Shown here: positions 26,574 to 36,177 of the stretch, piece after piece | How the letters are laid out: the number at the start of each line of letters is the position of its first letter | How positions within the stretch are numbered: position 1 is the stretch's first letter | Assembly (NCBI GenBank): GCA_035651455.1 | Contig: DASRFR010000003.1 | Span: forward strand, 213,789 to 277,788 | Origin: DASRFR01 sp035651455 | GTDB taxonomy: Bacteria > Acidobacteriota > Terriglobia > Terriglobales > Acidobacteriaceae | Direction of reading: 5' to 3' | Length of the DNA stretch: 64,000 bases | Position numbers and translations under genes: made by a program | Notes under the pieces: generated by a model | Told to the model about the DNA's origin: nothing | The model's input: the letters and a program-made list of their open reading frames with translations, nothing else | The model's database searches: none

Positions 26574-27688
26574 GCCCGCACCTGCCGGGCAATCGCCGCC
26601 AAGCGAACGGATTCTCCGAATTCCCAAAGCTGGCGGGAGAGGCGCTCCAACCGTTCAGTTGTCGGCACGGGCGATGCGCGCCTCAATTCAGGAAATTTCT
26701 TTTTCCACGCCAGAATTCTAACTGCCGATTCTGCCACTCGCTTGGCGAACTTCCGGTCTCGTTCGGCCTCTTTGACCAGAAGCTCGTGAGCGCTAGTCAC
26801 AAAGTCCCGCTGGTGACAGAGGAGCGCCATGTCGCCGCCGGCGCGGATGTGCGCGACCGCAGCTTCCGGGGTAGCCATGGCCGCTTGCACGCCGCCCATC
26901 TCCAAGTCGTCGGATACGATAATTCCACGATAGCCAATCTTCTTGCGAAGGATCTCCGAAACCCACTTTGGCGAGAGTGACGCGGGCATACGGTCGCGCG
27001 TAACCGCCGGGTAGGTGGCGTGACCCACCATGACGAACGGAAGATCACGCCGCAACGAGCGATACGGAAGCAGATCCTGCTCCCATAGTTTCTTCCAGGG
27101 CTTCTCGATAATGGGCAGTTCGTCATGAGAATCGAGTTTGCCCTCGCCGAGACCCGGGAAATGTTTGCCGCTGCCCAATACGCCCGCGTCGCGTAGGCCT
27201 TTGAGAAATTCGCTCGCAAAGAGCGCGACTTCCTTCGGATTGGCTGATACCGCACGCGAACTCATAACCGATCGTGACGCCTCGAATGCCAAGTCGAGCG
27301 TTGGCGCAAAATCGGTATTGAAGCCAAGAGCTCGACAGCAGTCGCCAATTATCTTTCCGTGTTGCCGAAAAATCTTGCGGTTTCTCGTCGCAAAAACATC
27401 AGCAGGGGCTGGCGCCGGAGCGATGGCGTTGCGAAAGCGGTCGACGCGCCCGCCTTCCATGTCAACGCATAAAAACATTGGAGTGGCGACGAGAGACTGA
27501 CACGCCTTGAGCAATTTAGAAGTCTGGTCAGCGGCCGTAATGTTACGAGCGAAAAGAATGACTCCGCCAGGCAGCACGCGCGAGATCAGCGAGCGTAAGG
27601 GGGCGGACATCTCCGTTCCAGCGAAGCCAATGATAAGGAGTTGCCCAATCAGTTCTTCCAAATCGCGGGATTTACGGCTTGGTGCCAT
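26570..27688 (-). CDS. nagZ: Beta-N-acetylhexosaminidase
   Basis: A 372-residue GH3 glycosidase that removes GlcNAc from GlcNAc-anhydroMurNAc (peptides) in the cytoplasm. DMEGGRVDRF, FAPTLDL, GKHFPGLG with the following DSH (catalytic Asp/His loop), and SDDLEMGGV with the Asp nucleophile are all present. There is no signal peptide, as expected for a recycling enzyme. It starts 12 bp after the mutS stop and overlaps anmK by 4 bp. Confidence 0.92.
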   Translation of the reverse strand: MAPSRKSRDLEELIGQLLIIGFAGTEMSAPLRSLISRVLPGGVILFARNITAADQTSKLLKACQSLVATPMFLCVDMEGGRVDRFRNAIAPAPAPADVFATRNRKIFRQHGKIIGDCCRALGFNTDFAPTLDLAFEASRSVMSSRAVSANPKEVALFASEFLKGLRDAGVLGSGKHFPGLGEGKLDSHDELPIIEKPWKKLWEQDLLPYRSLRRDLPFVMVGHATYPAVTRDRMPASLSPKWVSEILRKKIGYRGIIVSDDLEMGGVQAAMATPEAAVAHIRAGGDMALLCHQRDFVTSAHELLVKEAERDRKFAKRVAESAVRILAWKKKFPELRRASPVPTTERLERLSRQLWEFGESVRLAAIARQVRA

Positions 27689-27700
27689 TTCAGCGTGTGA

Positions 27701-30358
27701 TTACTCAACCTGTTTCTTGAGCTCAGCGAGCAGGTTTAAGGCGTCAAGCGGAGTCATACTATTTAGATCAAGCTGGCGGAGGCGCTCCAACACTGGCTGC
27801 GACAAAGCGGTAAAGATCGTTAACTGTGCGGTGGGAGCAGGGCGTAGTTCATCGCTCGCCAGTTGATCGGTCAAACGCAGTTCAGCATTCTCATGTTCGG
27901 CGAGCACTTCTCGTGCACGTTCGATAACCTCGTTTGGCAGCCCGGCCAGTTTAGCCACCTCGATTCCGTAGCTGCGGTCAGCCGGACCGGGTTCCACACG
28001 TTTGAGGAACACGATTCCAGTGGGATTCTCTTTCACTGACACGTGGAAATTCTTAACTCCGGACAAGTGTTCCGCCAACTCAGTGAGTTCAAAATAGTGG
28101 GTCGCGAACAGCGTTTTGGCGCGAGTGCGTGCGTGCAGGTACTCGACGGCGGCCCAGGCGATTGCCAGACCATCATAGGTCGCGGTACCTCGACCAACTT
28201 CATCGAGCAGAATCAGCGAACGCGCCGTGGCCGTGTGCAGGATGGCCGCGGTCTCGGTCATCTCGACCATAAAAGTGGACCGGCCGCGCGCCAGATTGTC
28301 ACTGGCTCCGATGCGAGTGAATACGCGATCCACAATCCCGAGCCGAACCGAACTGGCGGGAACAAATGACCCCATCTGGGCGAGAATGACGATCAGCGCG
28401 GTCTGCCGCAGATATGTGGATTTTCCGCCCATATTCGGACCAGTCAACAAGAGGATCGCGTGAGTGGTCGAGTTCAGGAAGAGGTCATTAGGAATAAAGC
28501 GGTCGCCAACGCCAGCTAAATCCTGAGTCTCGATAACCGGATGACGACCGCCAACGATCTCGATGTCGGCGCTATCGTCAAACCGCGGTCGGCAATACTT
28601 ACGCAATGCGGCCACGTGAGCAAACGAGGCCAAGACATCGACCTCAGCCAACGCCAACGCGGTTTGCCGAATGCGTCGAGCCTCGCCGGCAATGTCAGAA
28701 CGCAATTGGGCGAAGAGCCGGCGCTCAATCTCGACAATTTTCTCCTGCGCGTCGAGGATCTTCGATTCGTACTCCTTAAGTTCCGGAGTTGTGAAGCGCT
28801 CAGCGTTTACCAGTGTCTGCTTGCGTTCATAGTCTGGCGGAACCAGGTGAAGATTTGGCTTGGAGATTTCGAGGTAGTAACCAAAAACTGAATTGAATTT
28901 GATTTTTAGAGAGTTGATAGCCGTCCGCTGACGCTCGCGCTGTTCAATCTGCGCCAGGTATTGCTTGCTGTTGCGGCTCAGATCGCGCAATTCGTCCAGT
29001 TCTCGATCTATGCCGTCTTGAATAACGCCACCGTCGCCCAGAGAAATCGGTGGCTCCGGGACGACGGTATTATCGATCTTCGTCCGCAAGTCCGCCAACT
29101 CGTCGATTGCAGTATGCAAACTGGCCAGGCGATCCGCCGGAAGGTGTCCCAGGGCAGCCCTAACTGCCGGAATTTTTGCCAGCGAAGCAGCAAGCGCAAG
29201 CACGTCGCGGGGATTCGCAGTCTCTAACGTCACTCGACTGAGCAGGCGCTCAAGATCGAGGACGCCATCTAACGCACGCCGCAGTTCCTCGCGTGGGAGA
29301 GTATCTTTGACCTGTACGGCGACAGAATCGAGGCGCTGATTGATCTGCGAGCTATCGACCGAGGGCCGCAACATCCACGCCCGAAATAGCCGCTTCCCCA
29401 TCGGCGTTACCGTCGCATCTAGAGCACGGAACAAGGTGACGCCGCTATCCGTGCCGGCAAAGAGCGGCTCTATAAGTTCCAGGTTGCGGACGGTGACCGC
29501 GTCCAGCACCAGGCAATCCTGCCGCTCGTAAAACCCGATGCGGTCGATGTGATCAAGGGTGCCGCGCTGAGTGGAGCGGACATAGTAAAGGATTGCTCCC
29601 GCGGCTGAAGCTGCCGCCGGCTTGCCAGCCAATCCGAAGCCTTCGAGCGAGAGCACTCCGAAATGGTTTTCGAGGAGGGGAATGGAATGGTCCGCGGCAA
29701 AAACCCAGTCGTCCAGCGGAGTTTCCGCGCAGCCTGCCGCCACATAGGGCGGCGCTGCGGTGACCCTGCTTTCACCTTGGGCCGGCGGAGCCGCGCCAAC
29801 CTGATCGAACAACGGAGCCGACGAGGGGAACAACAACTCCTTCGGATGCAGTTGCTGAAGCTCTTCCTGGATGCGGTGGGCCGCGTCTGAACCTTGAAAT
29901 TCAGTGGCACGGAATTCTCCCGTGGAAAGATCGAGAGCGGCAAAGCCCACGTGATCATCGACGCGGGCCAATGCTGCCAGAAAATTGTTATCTTCCGAGC
30001 CAAGGCCGGCATCTGCCGCAGTGCCCGGCGTGACCACACGTGTGACAGCCCGGCGCACCAGTTTTTTCGCTAGCCGAGGGTCCTCCACTTGATCGCAGAT
30101 CGCCACCTTAAATCCCCGCCTGATCAATTTGGCAATATAAGATTCGGCTGCGTGAAAAGGCACCCCGCACATGGGGACAGCCACGCCCTTCTCTTTGTTT
30201 CGCGAAGTCAGCGTGATCTGCAGTTCGCGGGCCGCCACGACGGCGTCCTCGAAAAAGAGTTCATAAAAGTCCCCCAGGCGAAAGAAAAGTAGCGCGTTCG
30301 GATGCTCCTTTTTGATACCGGAATATTGCCGCATCAACGGAGTGGAAGGCTCGCTCAT
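27701..30358 (-). CDS. mutS: DNA mismatch repair ATPase MutS
   Basis: An 885-residue MutS1 with all domains. The mismatch-reading F-x-E is in LGDFYELF near residue 28, the Walker A motif is GPNMGGKST, Walker B is LILLDEVGRGTATYDG, and the C-terminal ATPase helix-turn-helix follows. The start at 30358 (MSEPSTPLMRQYSGIK) matches family N-termini; an upstream ATG at 30439 adds 27 residues unlike the family. It heads the leftward run into nagZ. Confidence 0.95.
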   Translation of the reverse strand: MSEPSTPLMRQYSGIKKEHPNALLFFRLGDFYELFFEDAVVAARELQITLTSRNKEKGVAVPMCGVPFHAAESYIAKLIRRGFKVAICDQVEDPRLAKKLVRRAVTRVVTPGTAADAGLGSEDNNFLAALARVDDHVGFAALDLSTGEFRATEFQGSDAAHRIQEELQQLHPKELLFPSSAPLFDQVGAAPPAQGESRVTAAPPYVAAGCAETPLDDWVFAADHSIPLLENHFGVLSLEGFGLAGKPAAASAAGAILYYVRSTQRGTLDHIDRIGFYERQDCLVLDAVTVRNLELIEPLFAGTDSGVTLFRALDATVTPMGKRLFRAWMLRPSVDSSQINQRLDSVAVQVKDTLPREELRRALDGVLDLERLLSRVTLETANPRDVLALAASLAKIPAVRAALGHLPADRLASLHTAIDELADLRTKIDNTVVPEPPISLGDGGVIQDGIDRELDELRDLSRNSKQYLAQIEQRERQRTAINSLKIKFNSVFGYYLEISKPNLHLVPPDYERKQTLVNAERFTTPELKEYESKILDAQEKIVEIERRLFAQLRSDIAGEARRIRQTALALAEVDVLASFAHVAALRKYCRPRFDDSADIEIVGGRHPVIETQDLAGVGDRFIPNDLFLNSTTHAILLLTGPNMGGKSTYLRQTALIVILAQMGSFVPASSVRLGIVDRVFTRIGASDNLARGRSTFMVEMTETAAILHTATARSLILLDEVGRGTATYDGLAIAWAAVEYLHARTRAKTLFATHYFELTELAEHLSGVKNFHVSVKENPTGIVFLKRVEPGPADRSYGIEVAKLAGLPNEVIERAREVLAEHENAELRLTDQLASDELRPAPTAQLTIFTALSQPVLERLRQLDLNSMTPLDALNLLAELKKQVE

Positions 30359-30460
30359 TTGCTGGGAGTTCGTGGGCGGATTATAGCAAAGCCGGCCGCC
30401 GGCTTCGGCGGTAGAAATCACAGTTGACTGGGGTTCCACGACAGTGTTCTCCTTTGTGCC

Positions 30461-31456
30461 ATGGAGCTCCGCAAAGACCCCATCACCCGGTCCTGGGTGA
30501 TCACTGGCGATGATGTTCCCGATGCGGGCCCGGCTGCCGAGCCGTATTGCAAGTTTTGTCCGGATTCGCCGGAACCTGTGCAGGTGGTTTCGTCAACGGC
30601 GGAAATCGACGGAGTACCTTGGTCAGCCCGTGCGGTGGTGCATCCCATGCCCTTGTATCGCATTGAAGGTGAACCCGCGCGGCGCGGTGACGGTTTATAC
30701 GACCGCATGCGTTCCGTGGGCGCGCACGAAGTGCTGATCGAAAATCGCCATCATGATGGTCAGCTTTGGAATGCCAGTGATGCGGAGATTGGACAATTCC
30801 TGCGCTTGGCCGCACAGCGTATTCAGGATCTGAAAAAGGATTCTCGCTTCAAGTACGTCAGCATCTTCAAGAACCACGGCCGGGACGCGGGTCAGGAATT
30901 TGAGCATCCCACCTCGCAGCTCACGGCGACCACATTTGTGCCGCGCCGCGTCCTTTATGAGCTGCGCGCCGGCCGCGATTATTTCAAAAGCAAAGAGCGC
31001 TGCGTTTTCTGCGACATCCTTGGACAGGAAGAGCGGCAGAACCTGCGCGTGCTGGAGATTCGCGGCGATTACATCGCCCACTGTCCTTATGCGCCCCGGG
31101 TGCCCTACGAGAGCTGGATTCTGCCGCGCACGCATGAGTCTTCCTTCGAACGCTCGGTGCTGCCAAGGTCTAGCGGACTGGAGCAGCTGAGTTCTATCTT
31201 GCGCCGTACACTGCAACGGATCCGCACCGTCACTGAGGAGTTTCACCTGGTTTTGCATACTTCACCGAATAGTTTGCACCGCTCGGAAAGCCTGGATTAT
31301 TGGAAGACTCTCGATGACGACTACCACTGGCACATTGAAATTCTGCCGATCATGGGCGAGAAATCAAAGTCGTACACCTTCAAAGAGGTGTACTACTCAC
31401 CTCTGAGTTCGGAAACCGCAGTGAAGCGACTCCGCGATGCCAAAATCCAAGGCTAA
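30461..31456 (+). CDS. GalT-like HIT-superfamily protein with altered active site
   Basis: A 331-residue homologue of galactose-1-phosphate uridylyltransferase. Zinc ligands are suggested by Cys30/Cys33 and His149, and a second pair CVFC occurs at 181-184. DDDYHWHIEILP near the C-terminus is conserved. The active-site loop, however, reads EHPTSQ (148-153) where GalT has HPHxQ: the nucleophilic His, which carries the UMP, is Thr151. Normal uridylyl transfer through a His intermediate should not be possible, so a different or non-transferase reaction is likely. It is divergent from mutS; the GC-rich dyad at 30389-30405 lies between. Confidence 0.8.
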   Translation: MELRKDPITRSWVITGDDVPDAGPAAEPYCKFCPDSPEPVQVVSSTAEIDGVPWSARAVVHPMPLYRIEGEPARRGDGLYDRMRSVGAHEVLIENRHHDGQLWNASDAEIGQFLRLAAQRIQDLKKDSRFKYVSIFKNHGRDAGQEFEHPTSQLTATTFVPRRVLYELRAGRDYFKSKERCVFCDILGQEERQNLRVLEIRGDYIAHCPYAPRVPYESWILPRTHESSFERSVLPRSSGLEQLSSILRRTLQRIRTVTEEFHLVLHTSPNSLHRSESLDYWKTLDDDYHWHIEILPIMGEKSKSYTFKEVYYSPLSSETAVKRLRDAKIQG

Positions 31457-31584
31457 GAATTTGTCTCGCGCTGCTTGGGTTTAAAAGCCATGCATTTACC
31501 AGCCGAGAGTGCGACGACGCACTGAACTTGATGAGTGTGGAATCTCAGCGTTGGTGAGGATAGCCAAATTTTCCGGAGGCCGTA

Positions 31585-32502
31585 TTGAAGAGGCTTACCT
31601 GTTTCATATTGCTAGCCGTTTGTGCGCTCGCTCAGGCACCTTATTCGGAAAAACAGCAGACTCTCTGGGAAAAACTGCAGGCGAGTATTCATGAAGTTGA
31701 CCAGTCTCTCGATGGCGTGATGGGTGTCGCCATTCTTGATCTGGCGAGCGGACAGGAATTTCTTCTCCGCGCCAACGATATCTATCCACAAGCCAGTTCG
31801 ATCAAGATCGCGGTCCTCCTGGAGTTGTATCTCCAGGCGCAGCAGGGCAAGCTGAAGCTTTCGGATATGTACACCGTGCAGCAATCGGATCTCGTTCAGG
31901 ACAGCGACATCATGAATGGACTGACGCCGGGGGTCACAAGGATCACGCTGCGCGATCTCGCGACCATGATGGTTGCAGTGAGCGATAACAGCGCCACTAA
32001 CGTGCTCATCGATCGTGTGGGCATGGAGAATGTCAATACAGAATTAGACACGCTGGGCCTCTCGCACACGCGGCTGCGGAGGAAGATGATGGACTTGAAG
32101 GGGGCAGCTGAGGGGCGCGAGAATGTCTCGACTCCAACGGAAATGATGACTTTGCTCGAGGACGTGTACCGGGGCAAAGTTCTTAACCACGACATGACCG
32201 CGGACTTCTTTAAAATGCTGAGCACGCACAAAGATAGCTGGATTCCACGCGACCTTCCCGAGGACTTGCGCATTGCCAACAAGCCTGGGGCGTTAGAGGG
32301 TGTACGGAACGATTCCGGAATTGTTTTCGCCCAGAACCGCCCTTTTGTAATCTGCGTGATGACAACCTACTTACGCCGAGAGCGGGATGGCGAATTGGCT
32401 ATCAGCAAAATTGCCCGGGACGCTTACCAGACTTTCGATCGCATGGGACGCGCCTCGGAGTATGGGCGCGTGATTTCTCCGTCTAACAGCAGCAAGCCTT
32501 AG
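31585..32502 (+). CDS. Class A beta-lactamase-like serine hydrolase
   Basis: A 305-residue exported protein with a signal peptide (to about residue 17, CALAQ). Class A motifs are present: Ser71-x-x-Lys74 (SSIK), Ser133-Asp-Asn (SDN), a Glu at about 179 in RENVSTP, and KPG at 233-235 in place of KTG. This fits PF13354 beta-lactamase2 proteins, which include true class A enzymes and housekeeping relatives. The KPG change and chromosomal context make an ordinary resistance role uncertain. The start is TTG, with GGAGG 5 nt upstream. Confidence 0.75.
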   Translation: MKRLTCFILLAVCALAQAPYSEKQQTLWEKLQASIHEVDQSLDGVMGVAILDLASGQEFLLRANDIYPQASSIKIAVLLELYLQAQQGKLKLSDMYTVQQSDLVQDSDIMNGLTPGVTRITLRDLATMMVAVSDNSATNVLIDRVGMENVNTELDTLGLSHTRLRRKMMDLKGAAEGRENVSTPTEMMTLLEDVYRGKVLNHDMTADFFKMLSTHKDSWIPRDLPEDLRIANKPGALEGVRNDSGIVFAQNRPFVICVMTTYLRRERDGELAISKIARDAYQTFDRMGRASEYGRVISPSNSSKP

Positions 32503-32559
32503 TGTTTCATTCACCTTGGCTAGCTGACAGAATATGCGGAACTGTCCGTACATCCTGAT

Positions 32560-32922
32560 ATGACCGTCCGCCGCATGAAGACGTATACCGGAGAGCAAGG
32601 ATACGTGTACCAGTATTACTTCGTAGGTAAACGTCCTGCCTTGGCTGGGCAAACACGCGGACCTGCGACGGAGTACATTTTCGACGTTTCCTCCGACCGC
32701 AAAGTCACTTACGCCGTCAGCGTGTTTCTTTCGGACGAAGCCTTGGCCGGCTGGTCCAGTGTGCATAAGCGCCGGTTGAGTGATGCCGAGCAATACGCCG
32801 CCGTCAAGATGCGTCTTTTTCGGGCCTTCGACGAGACGGAAGACATGATGGGCCAGGGCCGTCACCTCGAAGTGGATGGCCCCGCACTCCTCCAGTTTAC
32901 GGCCCAACTGCGGCTGGAATAG
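32560..32922 (+). CDS. Conserved small protein, unknown function
   Basis: A 120-residue soluble protein with no recognised domain. Visible features are an aromatic-rich opening (EQGYVYQYYFVGKR), EYIFDVSSDRKVTYAVSVFL, and an acidic helix ending DETEDMMG. In-frame codons continue upstream to a TAG at 32521 (LTEYAELSVHPD), so a non-AUG start before 32560 is possible. No ribosome-binding site is obvious at the ATG. Confidence 0.6.
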   Translation: MTVRRMKTYTGEQGYVYQYYFVGKRPALAGQTRGPATEYIFDVSSDRKVTYAVSVFLSDEALAGWSSVHKRRLSDAEQYAAVKMRLFRAFDETEDMMGQGRHLEVDGPALLQFTAQLRLE

Positions 32923-33054
32923 GCCAAACCGAGTATTGTGATGTGGGTCACACCGGCTTGTGATGACGTCGCTACCCGCCTGCCCCGCGAGCGGTGCAGA
33001 CTATAATCACTTGGTTAAGCGGTGTGGGTGTCCGCTGACTGGGGTTTCAGGAAT

Positions 33055-33870
33055 ATGCCTTTGCTTTGGTTAAGATTCGCGCTGGGCTGTTACGCCGTGG
33101 GTCTGATCTACGCGCTGGTGGCGCTGGTACGCACCACGGACCTGTTCAGCCGGATCGCCATTCATGCCGCCAGTCTGGGCATGGTCTTTCACTTTGTTTC
33201 ACTCACGGAGTCGTTCCTCTTATCCGGCCAATTGACGCTGACGTCGGTACACAATTCCGAATCGTTGCTGGGTTTTCTCATCATGGTGGTTTTCATGATC
33301 GTCTACTTGCACTATGAGACGACCTCGCCCGGCGTGATCGCGTTTCCCATCGTGTTTTTGTTGACTTTTGTAGCGGCTACCGGGCAACAGCCGTTTCTAG
33401 CGATGTCCCCGGGTTTAAAAAAAGGCTGGCTGTTTGCGCACATCGCGCTGATCTTTACCGGGTACGCGGCACTGGTTCTCAGCTTTGGCGCGAGTTTGTT
33501 ATATCTGCTGCAGGAGAACAGCCTGAAATCCAAAAACCCCAGCCGCATCTTCTCTCAATTGCCGTCGCTCCAGGTAATTGATGAGATTGGCTATCGCTCA
33601 TTGATGCTGGGCTTTCCATTCATGACTTTGGGACTTATCGCAGGCTCCGTGGTGGCGGAGTCCAGGTTTGGCAGAGTCGATTTTCTCGATCCCAAGGTGT
33701 TTTTGTCCGTCCTTATGTGGGCGGTTTACATGCTGATGGTGTACACGAGGTGGAATGCAGGGTGGCGTGGACGCCGCGCTGCGATCCTCGCCAGCGTGGC
33801 ATTTGCGGCAGCAATTGTGGCTTGGGCGGCCAACTACTTTAGCGGCATTCACAGGTTTGCAGCTTCATGA
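33055..33870 (+). CDS. CcsA/HemX-family cytochrome c assembly-type membrane protein
   Basis: A 271-residue protein with about eight membrane helices. GKKGWLFAHIALIFTGYAAL-like sequence (about 125-145) corresponds to the CcsA/HemX heme-handling core with a conserved His, and LSLTESFLLSG/HNSESLLGFL lies earlier. The WWD loop of true CcmC/CcsA is not visible. Its end overlaps hemA by 4 bp, the HemX arrangement, where the protein affects glutamyl-tRNA reductase abundance or heme supply. HemX-like is the best reading. Confidence 0.75.
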   Translation: MPLLWLRFALGCYAVGLIYALVALVRTTDLFSRIAIHAASLGMVFHFVSLTESFLLSGQLTLTSVHNSESLLGFLIMVVFMIVYLHYETTSPGVIAFPIVFLLTFVAATGQQPFLAMSPGLKKGWLFAHIALIFTGYAALVLSFGASLLYLLQENSLKSKNPSRIFSQLPSLQVIDEIGYRSLMLGFPFMTLGLIAGSVVAESRFGRVDFLDPKVFLSVLMWAVYMLMVYTRWNAGWRGRRAAILASVAFAAAIVAWAANYFSGIHRFAAS

Positions 33871-35165
33871 CCTTTCAGCTCATCGGCGTGAATCATAAGA
33901 CGGCGCCGGTGGAGGTGCGCGAGCGCTTCGCCATCCCCGAGTCGCGTCTGCCTGACGCGTGCCGGAAACTGGTTGAGCAGCCAGGGATTGAAGAAGGCAT
34001 GATCATCTCCACCTGTAATCGCGTCGAGATACTCGCGCAATTGAAGAATGGCCACGCGGACCTTCGGCCTTTCCTGCGCGATTTCTTCCAGGTGGAACCG
34101 AGTGAATTTCAGAATCACCTTTACGAATACCGCGAAAAAGAGGCTGTCCGCCATGTCTTTCGGGTCGCGTCCAGCCTCGATTCCATGGTGGTGGGCGAGC
34201 CGCAAATCCTCGGCCAGGTTAAAGAGGCATACGCGACGGCTCGCGCCGTAGGCAGCGTTCGCGCTCAGTTGGACCAGCTCCTGACCCGGGCATTCGCGGT
34301 CGCCAAGAGAGTTCGCACCGAAACAGCGGTGGGTTCCTCGGCTGTATCGGTCGCTTCCGTGGCCGTTGAGTTGGCGAAAAAGATTTTTGGCAATCTTAAC
34401 GGCAAGAACGTGTTTCTGGTTGGGGCAGGCAAGATGAGTGAGCTGGCGGCGCGTCACCTTATGGCGCACGGTTGCGGCTCAATCTTCGTTGCCAACCGCA
34501 CTTACGATCGGGCAATCCGCTTGGCGCAGAAATTTAACGGACAGGCGATCGAGTTCAGCCGCCTGTACGAGACCTGCGATCGCGGCGATATCGTTATCAC
34601 CTCGACTGGCTCACCGGCCGCAATCTTCCGTCGCGAGCACGGCGAACTCTTCATGAACCGCCGCAAGAATCGTCCCATGTTCTTCATCGACATTGCAGTG
34701 CCGCGGGATGTCGATGCAGCCATGAATAAAGTGGACGGTGTGTTTGTCTACGACATTGACGATCTGCAGCAGGCGGTGGCTTCGCACGTCGCCGATCGTA
34801 AGAAAGAAGCGGAACGCGCGGAGACGATTGTCGAGGGGGAAGTGGAACGCTTCCAGGCGCGTATCCAGTCGCTCGATGTAGTCCCGACAATCGTGTCTTT
34901 GCAGGATCATCTGGAAACGATCAGGCAAGCAGAAATCGACCGTGTGCGTGGGAGGCTCGGCCCGCTCAGCCCCGAGCAGGAGATGGCGGTCGAAACACTT
35001 ACGCGCGGCATCATCAACAAGATCATGCACACGCCGATCAGCACCCTCAAAACCGCGGCGCGCGACGCCGAGGCGACTACCGTGGTCGAGTTGGTTCGGA
35101 GACTATTCAACCTGCAGGAAAGAAAAGCTGCGAACAGCGGCGGTGATCCGGGAGCTCGCAACTGA
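33867..35165 (+). CDS. hemA: Glutamyl-tRNA reductase
   Basis: A 432-residue enzyme that reduces glutamyl-tRNA to glutamate-1-semialdehyde, the first committed step of tetrapyrrole synthesis by the C5 route. The catalytic Cys50 is in ISTCNR; the NADPH domain has VGAGKMSELAARHL, and the dimerisation domain follows residue 320. The start overlaps the previous gene (ATGA), and the stop overlaps hemC by 1 bp. Confidence 0.95.
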   Translation: MTFQLIGVNHKTAPVEVRERFAIPESRLPDACRKLVEQPGIEEGMIISTCNRVEILAQLKNGHADLRPFLRDFFQVEPSEFQNHLYEYREKEAVRHVFRVASSLDSMVVGEPQILGQVKEAYATARAVGSVRAQLDQLLTRAFAVAKRVRTETAVGSSAVSVASVAVELAKKIFGNLNGKNVFLVGAGKMSELAARHLMAHGCGSIFVANRTYDRAIRLAQKFNGQAIEFSRLYETCDRGDIVITSTGSPAAIFRREHGELFMNRRKNRPMFFIDIAVPRDVDAAMNKVDGVFVYDIDDLQQAVASHVADRKKEAERAETIVEGEVERFQARIQSLDVVPTIVSLQDHLETIRQAEIDRVRGRLGPLSPEQEMAVETLTRGIINKIMHTPISTLKTAARDAEATTVVELVRRLFNLQERKAANSGGDPGARN

Positions 35166-36100
35166 TGGCTCGCCTGCGCATCGGTTCCAGGGGATCGCAA
35201 TTGGCGCTCTGGCAAGCACATCATATTTCTGCTCTGTTGCGCGATCGCGGTCACGAGGTCGAACTGGAAGTCATCAGGACCACGGGCGACAAGATCATCG
35301 ACGTCGCGCTGGCCAAGGTGGGCACGAAGGGCATGTTCACCAAGGAGATTGAAGAGGCGCTCGCGGACGGCAGAGTGGATCTGGCTGTGCACAGTTTAAA
35401 AGATCTGCCGACTCAACTCTCACCGGGATTCGAGATTGCGGCGATCACAGTGCGAGAAAACACGCACGATGTCTTTTGTTCTCGAAAGTACACAAGTATT
35501 GAAGAACTACCTCCGTGCGCACGCGTCGGTACCAGCAGCTTGCGGCGCCAGGCACAATTGAAGGCATTGCGGCCGGATCTGGATATCCACCCGTTGCGAG
35601 GCAACGTCGATACCCGCTTGCGAAAATTGGAGGCGGGTGATTACGATGCCATCATCCTCGCGGCTGCCGGATTGAATCGTCTAGGCAAAACAGAACTGAT
35701 TCGACAGATCATCCCAACCGAGGTGATGTGTCCTGCGGCAGGGCAGGGGGCTTTAGGTATCGAGATTCGCGCCGGGGATCACGAAACCAGAAAACAGCTG
35801 GCTTTCCTGGATGACCCTTCCGCGCGAGCGACGACAACCTGCGAGCGCGCCTTGCTGAACAAGCTGGGCGGCGGCTGCCAGGTGCCGATTGGGGCTTCAG
35901 CCGAAGTGCGAGATGCGAAGCTACATCTGGACGGCACTGTTGCTCATCCCGATGGATCGAAGGTGTTGCGCGAATCACGGGACGGCGAGGACCCCATCGA
36001 ATTGGGTAACATTGTCGGCGAGATCCTGCTACAACGCGGAGGGGATGCGATTCTGGAAGAGGTCTATGGGCAAGGGTTTGCGATGCCCCAGCAGCCATAG
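35165..36100 (+). CDS. hemC: Porphobilinogen deaminase
   Basis: A 311-residue hydroxymethylbilane synthase. IGSRGSQLALWQA opens the protein, VHSLKDLPT and RRQAQL contain the substrate-binding basic residues, and the dipyrromethane cofactor attaches to the Cys in LGGGCQVPIGA. The length is standard. It makes the linear tetrapyrrole used by HemD, 77 bp downstream. Confidence 0.95.
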   Translation: MARLRIGSRGSQLALWQAHHISALLRDRGHEVELEVIRTTGDKIIDVALAKVGTKGMFTKEIEEALADGRVDLAVHSLKDLPTQLSPGFEIAAITVRENTHDVFCSRKYTSIEELPPCARVGTSSLRRQAQLKALRPDLDIHPLRGNVDTRLRKLEAGDYDAIILAAAGLNRLGKTELIRQIIPTEVMCPAAGQGALGIEIRAGDHETRKQLAFLDDPSARATTTCERALLNKLGGGCQVPIGASAEVRDAKLHLDGTVAHPDGSKVLRESRDGEDPIELGNIVGEILLQRGGDAILEEVYGQGFAMPQQP

Positions 36101-36177
36101 CCAGCACGGATATTACGGATTTCGTGACGGCGTAAGATAGGTCACCCGCAGATAACATTTTGCACGCCGCGGCTCGG

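Noticed and set aside
31585..32502. Acquired beta-lactam resistance gene
   Set aside because: No mobile element nearby, base composition like its neighbours, KPG instead of KTG; more likely a chromosomal family member.
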